From: Centroberyx gerrardi
Lineage: Eukaryota; Chordata; Actinopteri; Beryciformes; Berycidae
Direction: 5' to 3'
DNA length: 64,000 nucleotides
NCBI RefSeq assembly: GCF_048128805.1
Contig: NC_136013.1
Span: 5,628,602 to 5,692,601 of the forward strand
In this document: positions 1-12,700 of the stretch, piece by piece
Layout of the letters: each line of letters starts with the position of its first letter
How positions within the stretch are numbered: position 1 is the first letter of the stretch
Position numbers and translations under genes: made by a program
The notes under the pieces: model-generated
What the model was told of the DNA's origin: nothing
The model's input: only the letters and a program-made list of their open reading frames with translations
Databases searched by the model: none

Positions 1-157
1 ATAATGAACCCTGGGTGTCCATATGTGCGGCTTGATGAGCACATCACTTACATTGACTGCAGAAGTAGGCTGTTAGTCGTTCAGATGAAGCTGTGTCTGC
101 GGCAATTCATGAGACAGTTCCTCTGATATTAACCAGTGCTCATTGATTCTCTAACAG
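1..157 (+). other. Tail of rdh12 intron 1
   Basis: No start codon followed by a hydrophobic anchor is visible here. The stretch ends in a pyrimidine-rich acceptor (ctctaacag), so it is read as intron sequence before the first exon in the window. Confidence 0.6.
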
Positions 158-2521
158 AAAGTATGCAGCCGGAGCAGTGTGTAAGTCTGTGGCTCGGCTG
201 GATGGGAAGACAGTCCTCATCACTGGAGCCAACACGGGGATCGGGAAGGAAACGGCGTTGGATCTGGCGATAAGAGGTGACCATACCTCTCCGCTCACAC
301 AACCTCATAGAAAACAGAGATCTTGGCTGCTGAATCTTACCAAAGAGCCACTAAATCATCATGTGTCATATCCTACATACATGAAGACACAGGAACATTT
401 GATACATCTGTTGCCTGAGTGCTGTGGCGTTGACCTTTGCACTCTGTGCTGGTGGCTGCTTGTGATGTTGGTGACCTGGAGTTGAATCAATATTGTTGCC
501 CTCAGTAGAAGTGACTCTGGATAAGAGTGTCCGCTAAAATGAAATGTAAAGTGTCACTTTACAATTAAAAAGCTAGTTAAAAAGACAATATCAAAACGAC
601 TCAAACACGTTTCTGTGGCATTCAACAGGGAGCAGCGCACCAACCTGCATGAAGAACAAAGGAGCATGAAAGACGTTCCTTCATGCAGTTTTGGTGTGCT
701 GCTCCCGCATGACAGCTACAGCAAGACCAAACACTTTGGAGTCGTTTTTCAAAGATCATTCTTTTGGGCTGTTTTGCCTTTATTAGATCGTTCAAAGTAG
801 AGAGAGACAGGAAAGATTTGGAGAGAGAGAGGGATGACATGCGACTACGGTCCTGGTCCGGATTCAAACTCAGGATGTCACATTACATGGTACGCGCCTT
901 GGACCACTGATCCACCAGGACGCCCCTTTGGAGTTGTTTTTAATATTTTCTTTTGATGAAATAAAGGCTTTAAAAATGTTTTGCTTGGCGATTGCCTTGG
1001 AACACATTCCCTTGTCATTAAGCAACAACCACAAACCCAGTAGAAGCACTCTCTATCCTCTCTTCTTTGAATTACTGTAATTACTATTTCTGTTCAAAGG
1101 ATGAAAGTGTTGCTGATTTTTTTTTTTTTTTTTACAGGCGCGCGGGTGATCATGGCGTGCCGAGACGTGGACAAGGGCGAGGAGGCAGCAGCCAGTATCT
1201 GTGCCGTCTACCCCAAAGCACAAGTGGAGGTTCGAGAGCTGGACCTGGCAGACACCTGCTCCATACGAGCCTTCGCACAGAAGTTTCTAAGAGGTGAGCA
1301 GGCAGGACCTCACATCACCCCCCGAGCCCTGCTTTGTTCTTCTATAACAGGTATTATAGTTACCATGTTTGTTTTGTTGCTCTGTTTCTCTTCCTCAGAG
1401 GTCAACCATCTTCATATTCTTATCAACAACGCCGGGGTGATGATGTGTCCCTACATGAAAACCATCGATGGCTTTGAGATACAGATTGGAGTCAATCACT
1501 TGGGTAAGACTTTACTGAAATCTACTGGGAGCAATAGAGCAACACTGGACATTAAACAGGACTGGAACCCTGTAGAGGAGTGACTGAGTGACCAACTGAC
1601 TCATTGATTAACATTTTCAATATATTGTTTCATGCAAACTAGAATTGATCAGCCTAATTAAGTAAGAATGACTGTTTTCAAGGCTACTAAACCTAGTGAC
1701 TTGTGGTGTTTTATCCAGTCTACAATCTATCCAGTCTACATATAGTAATTTTGCCAGTAGCTTTAGAAACACATTTCTTAACCATAATTTTAATTTTCCC
1801 TCAATCCACCTTTGGGTCCTGATCCACTCATGAAAAAGGCCGCTTTACATTTATGGTTTACCCACATTTTCTTCACCATTACATGAGGTGCAATGACTGA
1901 TCATCTACTAAGACAAAAAACAATCAATATGAAGAAAAACCTAAGATTTTTGGAATAGTTTTAATCTTTATTTTCACTCACATCAGTCTGATGCTACTTA
2001 CTCTAACATATACTATACATTTCTATAATTAAGATTCATATCAGCTTCAAAAGGTGCAGAAACTCTCTATTTCACAATTAAAAAGCTAGGTAAACTGAGT
2101 TGAAGTAGGTTTACACTCCACTAAATCGCACTGCTCACCCAGAAGGTACTGAAGGTACAAAGTAGTAAAATAAATGTGAAATTACCAAGATTATTTTTTA
2201 ATTGAAGTCTTATTTTACAGTCAAGATTGAGACCATGATTAATAGTCAACCGAATAATGAACTGATAATGACCGAAGCTCCGACTGTGTGTGTTCCTCAC
2301 CTCTGGCAGGCCACTTCCTGCTGACGTCCCTCCTGATTGGTCTGCTGAAGCGCAGCGCGCCGGCCCGCGTCGTCGTCGTCTCCTCTCTGGCACACAACTT
2401 CGGCTGGATCCGTTTCCACGACCTGCAGAGCCAGGGCAGCTACAACAGCGGACTAGCATACTGCCAGAGCAAGCTGGCAAATGTGCTCTTTGCCAGGGAG
2501 CTGGCCCGCAGACTCAAAGGT

Positions 2522-2554
<33 letters not shown>

Positions 2555-5061
2555 GAGGGGAAGTACAGATGACCTGCTCTGCCCTGGCAAACAGAGTAGT
2601 AACAGAGAGAGGATTAGTGCATTGTGCAGGAGTGGAGAGGAGATAAAGAGCAACAACAACTGGTCCTATCCGGTCATTTTTCAACAGTTTTGGTGTTTTA
2701 ACACCATTTAGTGCACAGAAGTTTTTAGTTTTTTTGTGTAATTCAAGGGTTTCATGCCAAAATGTTTTGCATATTTATGCAATACTTATTATTAATTGCT
2801 CAATATTAAAATAAAAATGCAGATACATGCTGTACAATGTCCCTATTTTGTAAGGAAAGGTCTTTAGATAAAGTAGGTAGTAACATAATATTCCACAATG
2901 AGTTTTACTTTAATTCCAGCAATCATTTGGTATTTTTGGAGTGAAACTCTCCAGAAGAAGCAAAAGAGAGTCACAAAAAAGGACTTCCTCACAACTTTTG
3001 CTCAGTTGAAATAACATACTAATATAATACCATGTGATTACAAAAAGATTTTGGTATTCCACTATTATTACACATACGTAACAATGTATTTTCCCAATAT
3101 CCAGGCTCACACTGTGGATTAGACAGAGGTGACTGACCTCCCCGCTGTCTGTTGCCTCGGCAGGTTCCAGTGTGACGGTGAACTCGGTCCACCCGGGGAC
3201 GGTGAACTCGGAGCTGACCAGACACTCGACCCTCATGACGATATTTTTCACCGTCTTCTCCATGTTCCTGAAAACCCCGCGGGAGGGAGCACAGACAACC
3301 ATCTACTGCGCCGTGGCCGAGGAGCTGCACTCCATCTCTGGGAAACACTTCAGGTAGATGACAGATGATTACGTGATTCATTAGATTCACCTCAAAGACC
3401 TGGGAGACTTTTTTTTGTGTGTGTTGAATATAGTGTTGAAAGTGTTGAACCTAGAGTTGAAATGTCAGGTTCTAAATTTCCCAGTCATTTTTCTCATAGG
3501 GGATTTAATTATTACCCATAATGTTTAAACAGTGTAAGGTAGACTTCTCATGAACTATCAGATTGTCAAACAGCTATAAGTATACACAGCCCAAAAGTCA
3601 AAAGTCAGTCAAAAGTTTGGAGACACCTTGCCTTTTCTAAATTTAAAGTACTATTCTCTGTTGTTTTCAATGAAGAAGTAAGGAAGAAAATGCTGTGTTA
3701 AATCTTAACATAAAATATCTATTTACTAATATTTTGGATATACAGTATGTATCAGCTTCATGTTCATCGAAGTGTCTTCTTTGGTCTTTTAGGGTTTTTT
3801 TTTAATGAACGTATAGTTTGTCACAAATATTTACATATATGATTTTTTTGTCAATCTAAACCCAGTTAGTCTTTAATGGGATTAAATTATTTCAAACATA
3901 CAAAGAAAACATGCTGATTTATTACAAATTTGAAAAGCTAGGTGTCCCCAAACTTTTGCTGGGCAGTGTATGTTCCTGTAGCAGCCACTCAATCTGATTT
4001 CAACTGGTTAAGAAATCATGTGTTGTTCCTGAGTTCCTTGTGAAATACGACACTACCCACAAGGTTTAGCAAGTTCCCACCAACTGGAGATGTTACTGTT
4101 ACCATGGAAACGCTACCCGCTCCAAAGTTGCGCCTCGTGGGTCGCCAGATCAGAGCGAAGTAACGTTAGTCAGCTAGCGACCTGTAGCGATGGTTGGCTC
4201 TGATCCTCCGTGGTTTTACTGCCAGACATGAAGTCTGTTTTTAAGGATGAGGAGAAGAGTGTGAACAGGGGCAAAAATCATTACAAATCAGTTATCACTA
4301 TTGTATTGTTATATAATTTAGTATCACTGTTGAAAATGAGGGAAAGGGAATCAATGTCAGTTGCAACGCTGTTTTGGATGAGGAGTTCATTCCCTCTTAA
4401 AAAAACATAATATACAGTCTTGTACCGTTGCCTTTTTTCATTTTTCCATATACATTTTCTTTCTGAATTTATTGTTATGAGCTCATGATTCAACTGGTAG
4501 CTGATTGGTTCCGTTCAAAGCTTAAAACTCTTTATATTGGGATTTTCTGAAATGGAAAAAATGAATGAGAAATGTACATTCAGCTCTATCTGTTTTATCT
4601 GTTGTCATGGTTGCTGTAGCTTTGCCCCTTGCCCTCCTTACTGCTGGTTGCTTGTAATGTTGGCTATCTAGGAATTTAAGCTGTTGCACTCATTGTAAGA
4701 TGTCATGGATAAGAGCGACTGATGTAGCAGTCGCTCTTAAACGTATCCAAGTTCCTGTTTTATAAAATCAAGCATATCTTCAGGGATTCAAATGAAACCA
4801 GTGCTTCGTTCTTGCCCAGGTCAGAGAGATGAATTATGACAACACACCTGACAAACATACACAAGTCAAAACAGAAATGACTTGCATGACCGCACCCAGA
4901 GTGATTTCCACACCTCCATCAGCCTTTATGTAAGAGCCTTCCTCCCTCTGTTTTTCAGCGACTGCGCCCCCGCCTTCGTCGCCCCACAGGGGAGGAGCGA
5001 GGAGACGGCGAGGAGGCTGTGGGACGCCAGCTGTGAGCTGCTTGGTATCGAGTGGGACTGA
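158..5061 (+). CDS. rdh12: Retinol dehydrogenase 12-like (5' partial)
   Basis: NADP-dependent short-chain dehydrogenase that reduces retinal in photoreceptors and other cells (family knowledge). Six exons can be joined: 158-276, 1138-1293, 1399-1503, 2310-2519, 3164-3353 and 4959-5061 (TGA). They give 293 residues. The human protein has about 316, so only the membrane-anchor exon, left of the window, is missing. Visible motifs are the cofactor loop TGANTGIG, the NNAG motif (LINNAGVMM), the catalytic serine in VVVSSLAHN and the active site YCQSK (YxxxK). The C-terminus ends in CELLGIEWD. Every junction keeps frame. The neighbour is zfyve26, tail to tail, as in human 14q24, which favours rdh12 over the paralogues rdh11 and rdh13. 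A poly(A) signal AATAAA is at 5971. The alternative is a fish-specific rdh12-like paralogue. Confidence 0.9.
412..545. repeat. Interspersed repeat fragment (ggataagagtgt tail)
   Basis: The stretch ends with a 'tctggataagagtgtccgctaaaatg' type tail that also appears near 4690-4730 and, in reverse complement, near 47185-47205. Several related pieces in one window point to a dispersed fish repeat inside rdh12 intron 2. The exact family is not identified. Confidence 0.5.
790..930 (-). repeat. SINE-like fragment
   Basis: The segment contains 'ccggattcaaactcagg', which resembles a reverse-complemented tRNA B-box, followed by 'ggaccactgatccaccaggacgcc', resembling a reversed A-box. Similar pieces occur at 25755-25880 and 44525-44625. 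It is inferred to be a degraded tRNA-derived SINE in rdh12 intron 2. Confidence 0.5.
2520..2549 (+). repeat. (CA)n microsatellite overlapping a splice donor
   Basis: The CA run starts in the GT donor of the fifth coding exon shown here: exon ...CAAAG, then GTACACACAC. The donor bases from +1 to +6 are part of the repeat. Confidence 0.9.
3583..3970. mobile_element. Tc1/mariner-like MITE in rdh12 intron
   Basis: Both ends carry inverted copies of a TIR of the 'caaaagtttgg(a/g)gacacct' type, and both ends abut TA. The left end reads tacacagcccaaaag and the right end, reverse-complemented, reads tacactgcccagcaaaag. The inside is AT-rich and non-coding. The TIR and TA flank are typical of short non-autonomous Tc1-like elements of teleosts. 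Confidence 0.7.
4075..4240. other. GC/CpG-rich island-like piece in rdh12 intron 6
   Basis: Within AT-rich intron sequence this piece carries 'accatggaaacgctaccc', several CpGs and 'gtaacgttagtcagctagc', a composition similar to the zfyve26 5' leader region near 43.1-43.2 kb. It could be an alternative promoter or a retroposed 5' UTR fragment. No coding frame is supported. Confidence 0.3.
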
Positions 5062-7011
5062 TTCAACTTTTTAACCGCCATCTATCTCATCGATCTATCT
5101 CAGTTCTCGGAGGAGTCCTTATCCTTTTCGGTTATTATCCATTTCATTTGTTTCATTATGGTTTTCATGTACTTTGAGCGTTTCTTACCTAATGAGATTT
5201 CAGCAGTCAGGTTATAATGTAAGAGGTAACCATAATGTGAAGTTGCTCTTTTTGTGTACTAATGCAGTAATTACATTATAATAACTTGAGTATTTTGGTA
5301 TTCCACAACTGGACCTTTCAGCAGTTCCTCAAACCAAAACCACTCAACTGTATTATTATGTATCACAAATACTTTGTTATATATTTTTGTGGCACAATGT
5401 GAATACAGTGTAGGCAAAAAAGCAACTTAATGTATTGTAATGCTGTAGGATACTGTGAAGGGTCAAGCCAGGGTAAATGACCAGCCTCTTTATAGAATTT
5501 GTGTTTTTCGATTTCTCCTTCAGTTACTCCAGAATTTGCAAGTAAATTGCTTGATTTTTGTGCCAGCTTTTCTGAAAAATTGTATTGAGTATTTACAATA
5601 TTTCTAGTTTGATGAAAATTAGCAAAGCATCAAAGGTTACTGTCAATTTGTGCCATGATTACAGAGTCTATTGCTTAAATTGCAAAAAAAAAATGTGAGA
5701 GTTGCCAATTTTAAACAAGTCTTAGTCCAAATCACAAGCCTTTGCAATATTTCCAGAGGAATGTTACATTTGCATTCCCAAAAACTGCACATTCCTGGAG
5801 GAATTACTCTTTTACGATTTCAAGGTTTCCCTCATTTATGTTTCCTTCTCAGCATTCACCACAAGCAAGGTTGCCAAGAGTTTACAGATATTGGTGTTTT
5901 ATACAAAAGTGAAACATGCCTTTTACTATACTTAATTCATGTTAAGAGTTGAATGTTTACATTTGATGTAAATAAATCGAAATATTACTACAAGTCGGCT
6001 TGTAATCATCCTTTCAAGTACTAGTTAGAGATCATCCAAACACAGTCAGCAGCGTAAGAACTGGATTACTATAGACTAAAGTTGATCTTTCTTTGCCGTT
6101 TGCTGCTCTTACAGTGCAGTGTGGATTTCATATTTAAAGATGAAATAAGAGGCAAAAGAACCGGCTGCCACCATGTTAAACCATGTGAACACCAGCAAAA
6201 ACCAACTCACTGTTCACTGCTTAATGCGCAATACTTAAACCACTGACTGTATATTTATACACTAACAGACAGAAATGGATCTTCTTAATCATGGAAATGT
6301 TGACTCAAAGTTGAATCAACAACACAACATGTACATTCATACATAATCTAAATCTCACCATCTCAATAAACTGGAAAGCATCACCCTCAATATTCCATTA
6401 TTTGGGTATTACATGTTTTTTTATTTCGTTTTCTTTTTATTTTACAAGGGATGGAGAAATCAGTTATAATTCAAAACTCTTAAGTCTCAGCAACATCAAA
6501 GCAGTTACGTTATTCCATATTTTACACTTTTTTCCCCAAAGACATTTTTTATTTTAAACTCGCTAAGTATAAAGTGCGGCAGTGATGAGACAACAGTCCA
6601 AGTTAAGGAGGATCAGAGTGCAAGAATGTCATATGGGCGTATCTCAATAGTCTAAAATGGCTTCTTTTCGTCTCTTGCCCATCATCACTCGGTGTGTACA
6701 GGAAGAAATCTGTGAGATATTTTCAACCTCTGTGTCCTCTGTCTGCTGCAGCCGGAGGGAACGAGCCAAAGGAGCATTTCTACATTTTTGAAATGCACAC
6801 AATAGCCAACCTACAGCTTATGTAATGCAAGCATACCTCTGATCATGTGACCAGACGCTCTGAAGGACCCTGCTCTCCAACTGCAACATGACACACGTCT
6901 TCTGTCCTTGAAAAGGCAGCTGCAGTAACACGGTGATTGTCATGTAAACGAACAAAAACTACTTAGCATAACCTAGAAAATATGTTGGATGGTGACAACA
7001 ACACCTTTCTG

Positions 7012-7661
7012 GGTAACACTTTACAATGGCCTTATCCCAGTGTATTAACCTGTGTATGAACCTATGGAAAAGTATTGTAAGTACACAATATTACTGTGTG
7101 GATACTAGTGCTGAAACGATTAGTCAATTAATCGATAAGACTTTTGATAATCGATTAATCGTTTTAGTCATTTATCACGTAAAAATACCAAACATTTGCT
7201 GGTTAGAGCTTCACAAATGCTAAGATTTGCCGATTTTCTCTGTTTCATATCATTATAAAATGAATACTTTGGGGTTTTTTTGGCTGCTGGTCGGACTAAG
7301 TAAGCAAGTTTAAGACGTCACTTTGACATTTTATAGATGAAATGATTAATCGAAAAGAATAATCGATATATAGAAATCTCCCTAATAGATAATGTACTTT
7401 TACAAAAGTGTTCCAGCATCTGACATAAGCAGTGCTGAATTTATAGTCTTTACTGAATCAATGTTATGCTGTGCCTCATTGAGCACTAATGTGATATAAT
7501 ATAACGGTTATGATATATGACGTAATGCTGGATTATTTGCCAACAGAAAAAGGTTAGTACGCTTCCTCTAAAATGCCACTAAAATGTTAGTAGCTTAGTC
7601 CATTGGTTAGTACACAGGTTAATATAATGGAATAAGGCCATTGTGAATTAAAGTGTGATCC
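7012..7661. mobile_element. MITE with GGTAACACTTTACAAT-type TIR, carrying a nested element
   Basis: The left end reads ggtaacactttacaatggcc. The right end, in reverse complement, reads ggatcacactttaattcaca followed by atggccttattcc, so the arms are inverted but diverged. The arms also share 'attaacctgtgta(c/t)' type sequence. The centre (about 7110-7370) has a second inverted structure, gaaacgattagtcaattaatcg to gattaatcgaaaagaataatcg, suggesting an insertion inside the first element. The outer TIR belongs to the same family as the palindrome at 60379. Confidence 0.6.
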
Positions 7662-8689
7662 GTTTTTGCTTTTATCTTCTTTTGACCAGGTTGTAGGTTT
7701 GTGAAATTAACAGGCAATACCAGAAATCCACATCAAAATACAACAATATGACAAAAATTAAATCCCTTTTTGAGACATCATATACTGTATGTGTTTGTCC
7801 ACCATTACAGATGCACAAGCTGATTTAGTTTACATTTAGTTCACATCTCCTATGGGAACAAAGTAGTGAGAAATAGCATGATATACCCATCCTGAACAGA
7901 CAAGAGACAACAACAATTACTAGAGATGATTTTCTTGATCATGACTTCAAATTTAAATAACGTTTGAATAAATCCAGCTCCTGGCTCCAAACCAGGGTCC
8001 CTTTCTGCATCCAAATTACAACTTTTTTAGTTATTTTTTTACATTTTTCATATTATCTTAAATGCCCTTTCAGTATTGCAAATAGCGTTTGATATTAATT
8101 TCCCTTACTAAAAGGGAGCATAAGCTGAAGAGATGGTCAGGAAATGTGCTATATAATGGAAGGTAAAACAGACAGGTAAACAGCATCATCAAGAACACAA
8201 AATGGATTCAAAATTTTCAGTTTCGTAAAAGGTTTGACCGTGTACCATTATTTTCTTGCTGGGGTGACATCTTTGTAGTTTCACAGCTCTTTATATTTTC
8301 ATGTGAATAAAAACCATATCCACCCAGAAACAATAGGAAGGACATCAAAATGGAAAAAGCAAAAACAAGCAACACAGATATTGTTAGAGGCTTTCCAGTC
8401 AGCGAAAGATATCTTCCCTTTTGGCTGAGGTAGGAGACAATTCTGCGATAAATACTGAGTTATAGTTATGCCTGTACGTGTAAGAACTGTCTGTGTACAT
8501 CGCAGTTAGCAATTCTGTTACATATAGTGGCTGCTATTCTGGTGCGGTAACATTGTTCCCTCTCCATCAACAAAGATGAGAGTTACCATCAAAATATTTC
8601 CCGAATGGAAATAAAGCACAGCGGTGATTCCTTTACTATAAGGAGAGGGGCGGACCGCACAGACACAAGGCAGTCAAGGTGATCATCAG

Positions 8690-9716
8690 GGTTCCAATAC
8701 GTTTTCCATTTCAAATTCCACACTTTTTCAAGACCGTGAAGGAATACACCAAGTTTTTGGCAGATTGGCCCGTTGGTCAGCTTACTGGTTAAGGGATTTT
8801 AACATAGACACCAAAATCATTTATGTGTCCTTGGTAGACTTTTGGCTCCAGTGCTCCATGCCAACACTTCAGCATACGCTATATTGAGTGATAGCAGGTG
8901 ATTAGCTTATCTCAAAAGTATAATATCTCAAAAGTTGTAGCAGCTCTAAGGCTAAATGGTAAGTAATCTTAAACCATTTGCGGCTAAGTAGTTCTCAAAA
9001 CGAAGTAGTTTTCAATAGGAGATTGTTAAAATTTACAGCAAATATGATACAAAAATAGCATACTGTTTTAAACTACTAGGGACTATTTTCCCTCAAAAGG
9101 AATTGAGGTTGGTGAGCAGTTGGTGAGCAGTGGGAGACTGCAGCTAAAAATCACTGCGCAGTGGATGAATACGTGGTTGCTCACCAGAAATAGTTCCTTA
9201 AATAAACCTGGATGCATCAGCTATACTGAGTTAAAGATGATTAATTCTTAAAATGTATGAATCTACAGGCCATTTAATAAAAACATTAACAACTTTTGTA
9301 TTACTATAAGGTCTTACTTTAGATAATGCCAGTTGCCTACTATCACTCAACATAGCGTCTGCTACAGTGTCAAAATGATCTACCAGTGACACATGGATGA
9401 TTTTGGAGTCAGTGTTCTCATCACTTAACAGGTAGGTTGATCAACAGGCAAATATTCCACAAACTTGGTGTATTCTTAAAGTTCTTGATGAGATTTTGAG
9501 AATTTGGTTGGTGTGATGTGTGCTGATCGCGGCTTGGCAATATGACTCTCAGCTAGGCCACTACACTCTATAGCTGAAGATTATTCTTCACAGCAACAAA
9601 TATCACAATATGTGAAATGTCAGTTTCTCTATAACTACATGTAATGTGTAGTCATATGTATGTTAGGGCTGAACAATAGTTTTCCCCCCTGGTACGTCTC
9701 CAGACCTGCGTAGGAA
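8690..9716. mobile_element. Non-autonomous element with CAGGGTTCC ends
   Basis: The left end reads cagggttccaatacg and the right end tgcgtaggaaccccg, an inverted pair. GATCAT occurs next to both ends. Internal tracts such as 'gtagtcatatgta' and 'gaagattattctt...caacaaat' recur at 22205 and 24465, so this is a small dispersed family. No transposase frame is visible. Confidence 0.5.
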
Positions 9717-9790
9717 CCCCGGATCATGACATTTTCGTTTCACAGTTCAAGTGCTGCCTATGTATTCCCTTGTTGGGCCCGACTATGTCA

Positions 9791-12700
9791 TTACCTAGCG
9801 TTTGGTCGGGCCTTGGGTTGCTGGGAGGTCTTGTTGTGGTGTTCGGACAGCCACTGGCGACAGATATTCTGCATCACTGAGTCCTCTGCTCCCTCAGCGG
9901 CCTGAAGGACGTCCTGGACCAGCGGGCCGGCCCGGCTCGGCTCCAGCTTCACCGCCAGCAGGTACGCCGGTCGCAGCTTGCTGCACAGCAGGTAGGCCTT
10001 AATCTGCGGACAGAGGGATAATAAAGGATAAGAACAGCAAAACTAACTTTCTTTGATAGAACTTTCCATAAGCAAAGTCTATAAACGTGGGATTTAAAAG
10101 AAGATACTGATTTTGCTAGTGGGCAGGTCATTCCCAAGTCTAAGTGCCCTAATAGCAAAAACTGCAATCACCTTTTGATTTCAATACTATACAAGCCTTC
10201 ACCAGCATCAATGTACAATGTATTTTAGCTGAAAATGGATAATGTACAGTTGAAACATGGTCATTGTGGTTGCAGAATACAGAGACAGTTCATTTTTTGA
10301 GGGCTGGCTGGCTTTTCCTCTTGTTTTTACAAGTTTTGAGCCTTTTATTATCAAATCACTTTGTCTTTCTTTGTTTTGTTTTTTTAAATTGAGCACCTCC
10401 AGCCTCTATTTGTCAAGGACAGCCTCAGGCAAGAAAGTAGATAATGGTGATAGCCGGAGGCAAAAAGAAAAAAATAAGACGGAGGCTATGCAGTCAGCTT
10501 TACACTACCTTGTTTTCTGTGCTCTTGGTCTCCAGGATGAGACTTTCCAACTGCTTGGCCTAAATCAAGATAAAAGAAAACAAGTCTTTATGATCATAAT
10601 TTAAAAAAAAGACAGTGTGGAGCCAAGTCGCACTATGTTGTCACAGTACACTCATTTTCTTGTTCTTGTGTATCTTCATGTTGTTATCTGGAAAAAAAAG
10701 AATCAGTCACTCACATCTGCTGGACCCTTATCAGCAATGGAGATGCAGCTGAGGACAAGGGCATCGCAGTCATTCTTGGTGGCGGTGCCTGATTCGCCCA
10801 CACACTTCAGCAGCTGCCGTACGGCTCCATACTGCCGCTGACGGACGAGCCTCTGGCCGGCCCGTACGTACACAGCCTGGGCCTCCAGCTGGAAGTCCTG
10901 AGGCAGGGAGGGAGAAGACAGACAGATACTTCACTAACCTTTAAATGGAAAACCAAAGGATCGTAAACAGATATATGTTCTTATATTTTCCTTGTTTCCT
11001 TGCTGCATTGCTTTTGTTGCCCTTGTACACAGTATATACCAATAAATGAGTCTAAATCAAGGTTATAGAGTTTATTTAATTTGAATGGAGAAGAAATACT
11101 GTGACAAAAAAGAAGACAAAGACCATCTACCTTACCTGTATGACTCTGTACGCAATGCCAAAGCCCTCTTCTATGTTCTTTCCTCCAAGCATCACCTGGA
11201 ATAATACAAAATAAGAATTCATTACTGATTTTGTCATAAACTTTCATAAACGCTCCTTGTTCCCACCATGGAATGCTGAATACTGTCCCAATATGTAATT
11301 TATTTGGTTATATACATTTTAGATACTTTCACACAGTTTGACTTGATGTAAAAGCTTATTTGGACTTCCATAACCCAACCTTAGTCTTTTGTACATCTAT
11401 ATTTGTTAACATAACCAACACAAAAACAAACATTTTACATTACAGTCTAAAAATCTGTGTAAATCTGATGTTTACCTCTCATATCCCTTGATAACCCTTG
11501 TATTAATAGTTCATGCAAACTATTTTGACTCAAAAATATCTTGAATCAAGTGTATTAACACATTAACAAAGCCAGTAATGGGTGGTAGGGTGTTTCAACA
11601 GGCGGTACCATGCTCAGGTAATGTTACAGCGCTTTTAAAGTATTGGGATAATTCCACCTAAAACTCACCTTGCAGGCAACCTCAATCTTCATGGGGCTTC
11701 CTCCAAACAGTGTAGGCGGAGAGCTGGAGCCGGAGGATTTGGAGGAAGGCGTACCCGTCTGTGCAGGCGCCTTGGAGGAGGCCGAAGCCTCACAGCGGTG
11801 GAGGAAGCGGGTCACCTCCAGCTGAAGCTCAATTGTGTTCATGTGCCTGATGAAAATAACACAGGAGAGACTCATATGATTTTAAAAAAGTAGAAAGAAA
11901 ATACAAGGAAGAGGGAGTAAAAATGTCTGATTCACACACTGCAGCTACAAGCACAAAAACACTTGTCCAGACTTGAGATTCCACATTCTTTCTTTATGTG
12001 CAGTTGCATTTCCATCTCATTAATAGAGATGAGAGTATATCTACAGAGTGATGTGTATAGTCTACTGTCTATTATGTGTCTTGCACTGCTCCCTTGCAAT
12101 ATATGTGATGTCCTGTTGTCTCTGTGCCAAGTGTGAGAATATGTACTGTGACAAGTTGCTGTACATTTATTGTCTGCACGTGGCAAATAAAAGTGATTCT
12201 GAGTAGTTAACAGTCTCTGTAAAGCCTGACGATTTTTTCATTAATACATTTCTAACCTATTGTAACTACTTTAGTGCTGCTAAGATACATTGACCCAGAC
12301 CGCCGCCCTAACCTGGACACGTCACTGGAGGACATCATCTTCCTGAAGGTGTTGACTGGAGACTTCCTCCTCCCAGCTCCCCGACCCTGCTGCTCCTGCA
12401 GGTACGTCCTCAGGTGTTCCTTGGCTCTGACCAACCAGCGCTGCTCAGCATCAAGGTAAAGGTAAAGGTAATGGTCAGAGTCAAGGTTTGGGTAAACATT
12501 ATCATCTCAGCAGAGAAATACTTAAAATTCTTCTGGTCAACTGTATGACTGTTAAAAACAAGACAAACAACATACCTGCTGCTCTCCCAGCTGCAGGTAG
12601 GAACTGGCCCCATGGGTGAAGAATCGGATGCAGGTCATGGCCGCCCGCACATGATCCTGTCCAGGTAAAAAGTGAGGGGATTGTGTGAGAAGTAAATCAT

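Larger units (their letters stand above)
5062..9790. other. Convergent intergenic region, 3' UTRs plus repeats
   Basis: No gene is supported here. The left part is the rdh12 3' UTR, with a poly(A) signal at 5971. The right part should hold the zfyve26 3' UTR on the minus strand; several TTTATT motifs occur, and I cannot choose the one in use. A nested MITE lies at 7012-7661 and a second element at about 8690-9716. Confidence 0.6.
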
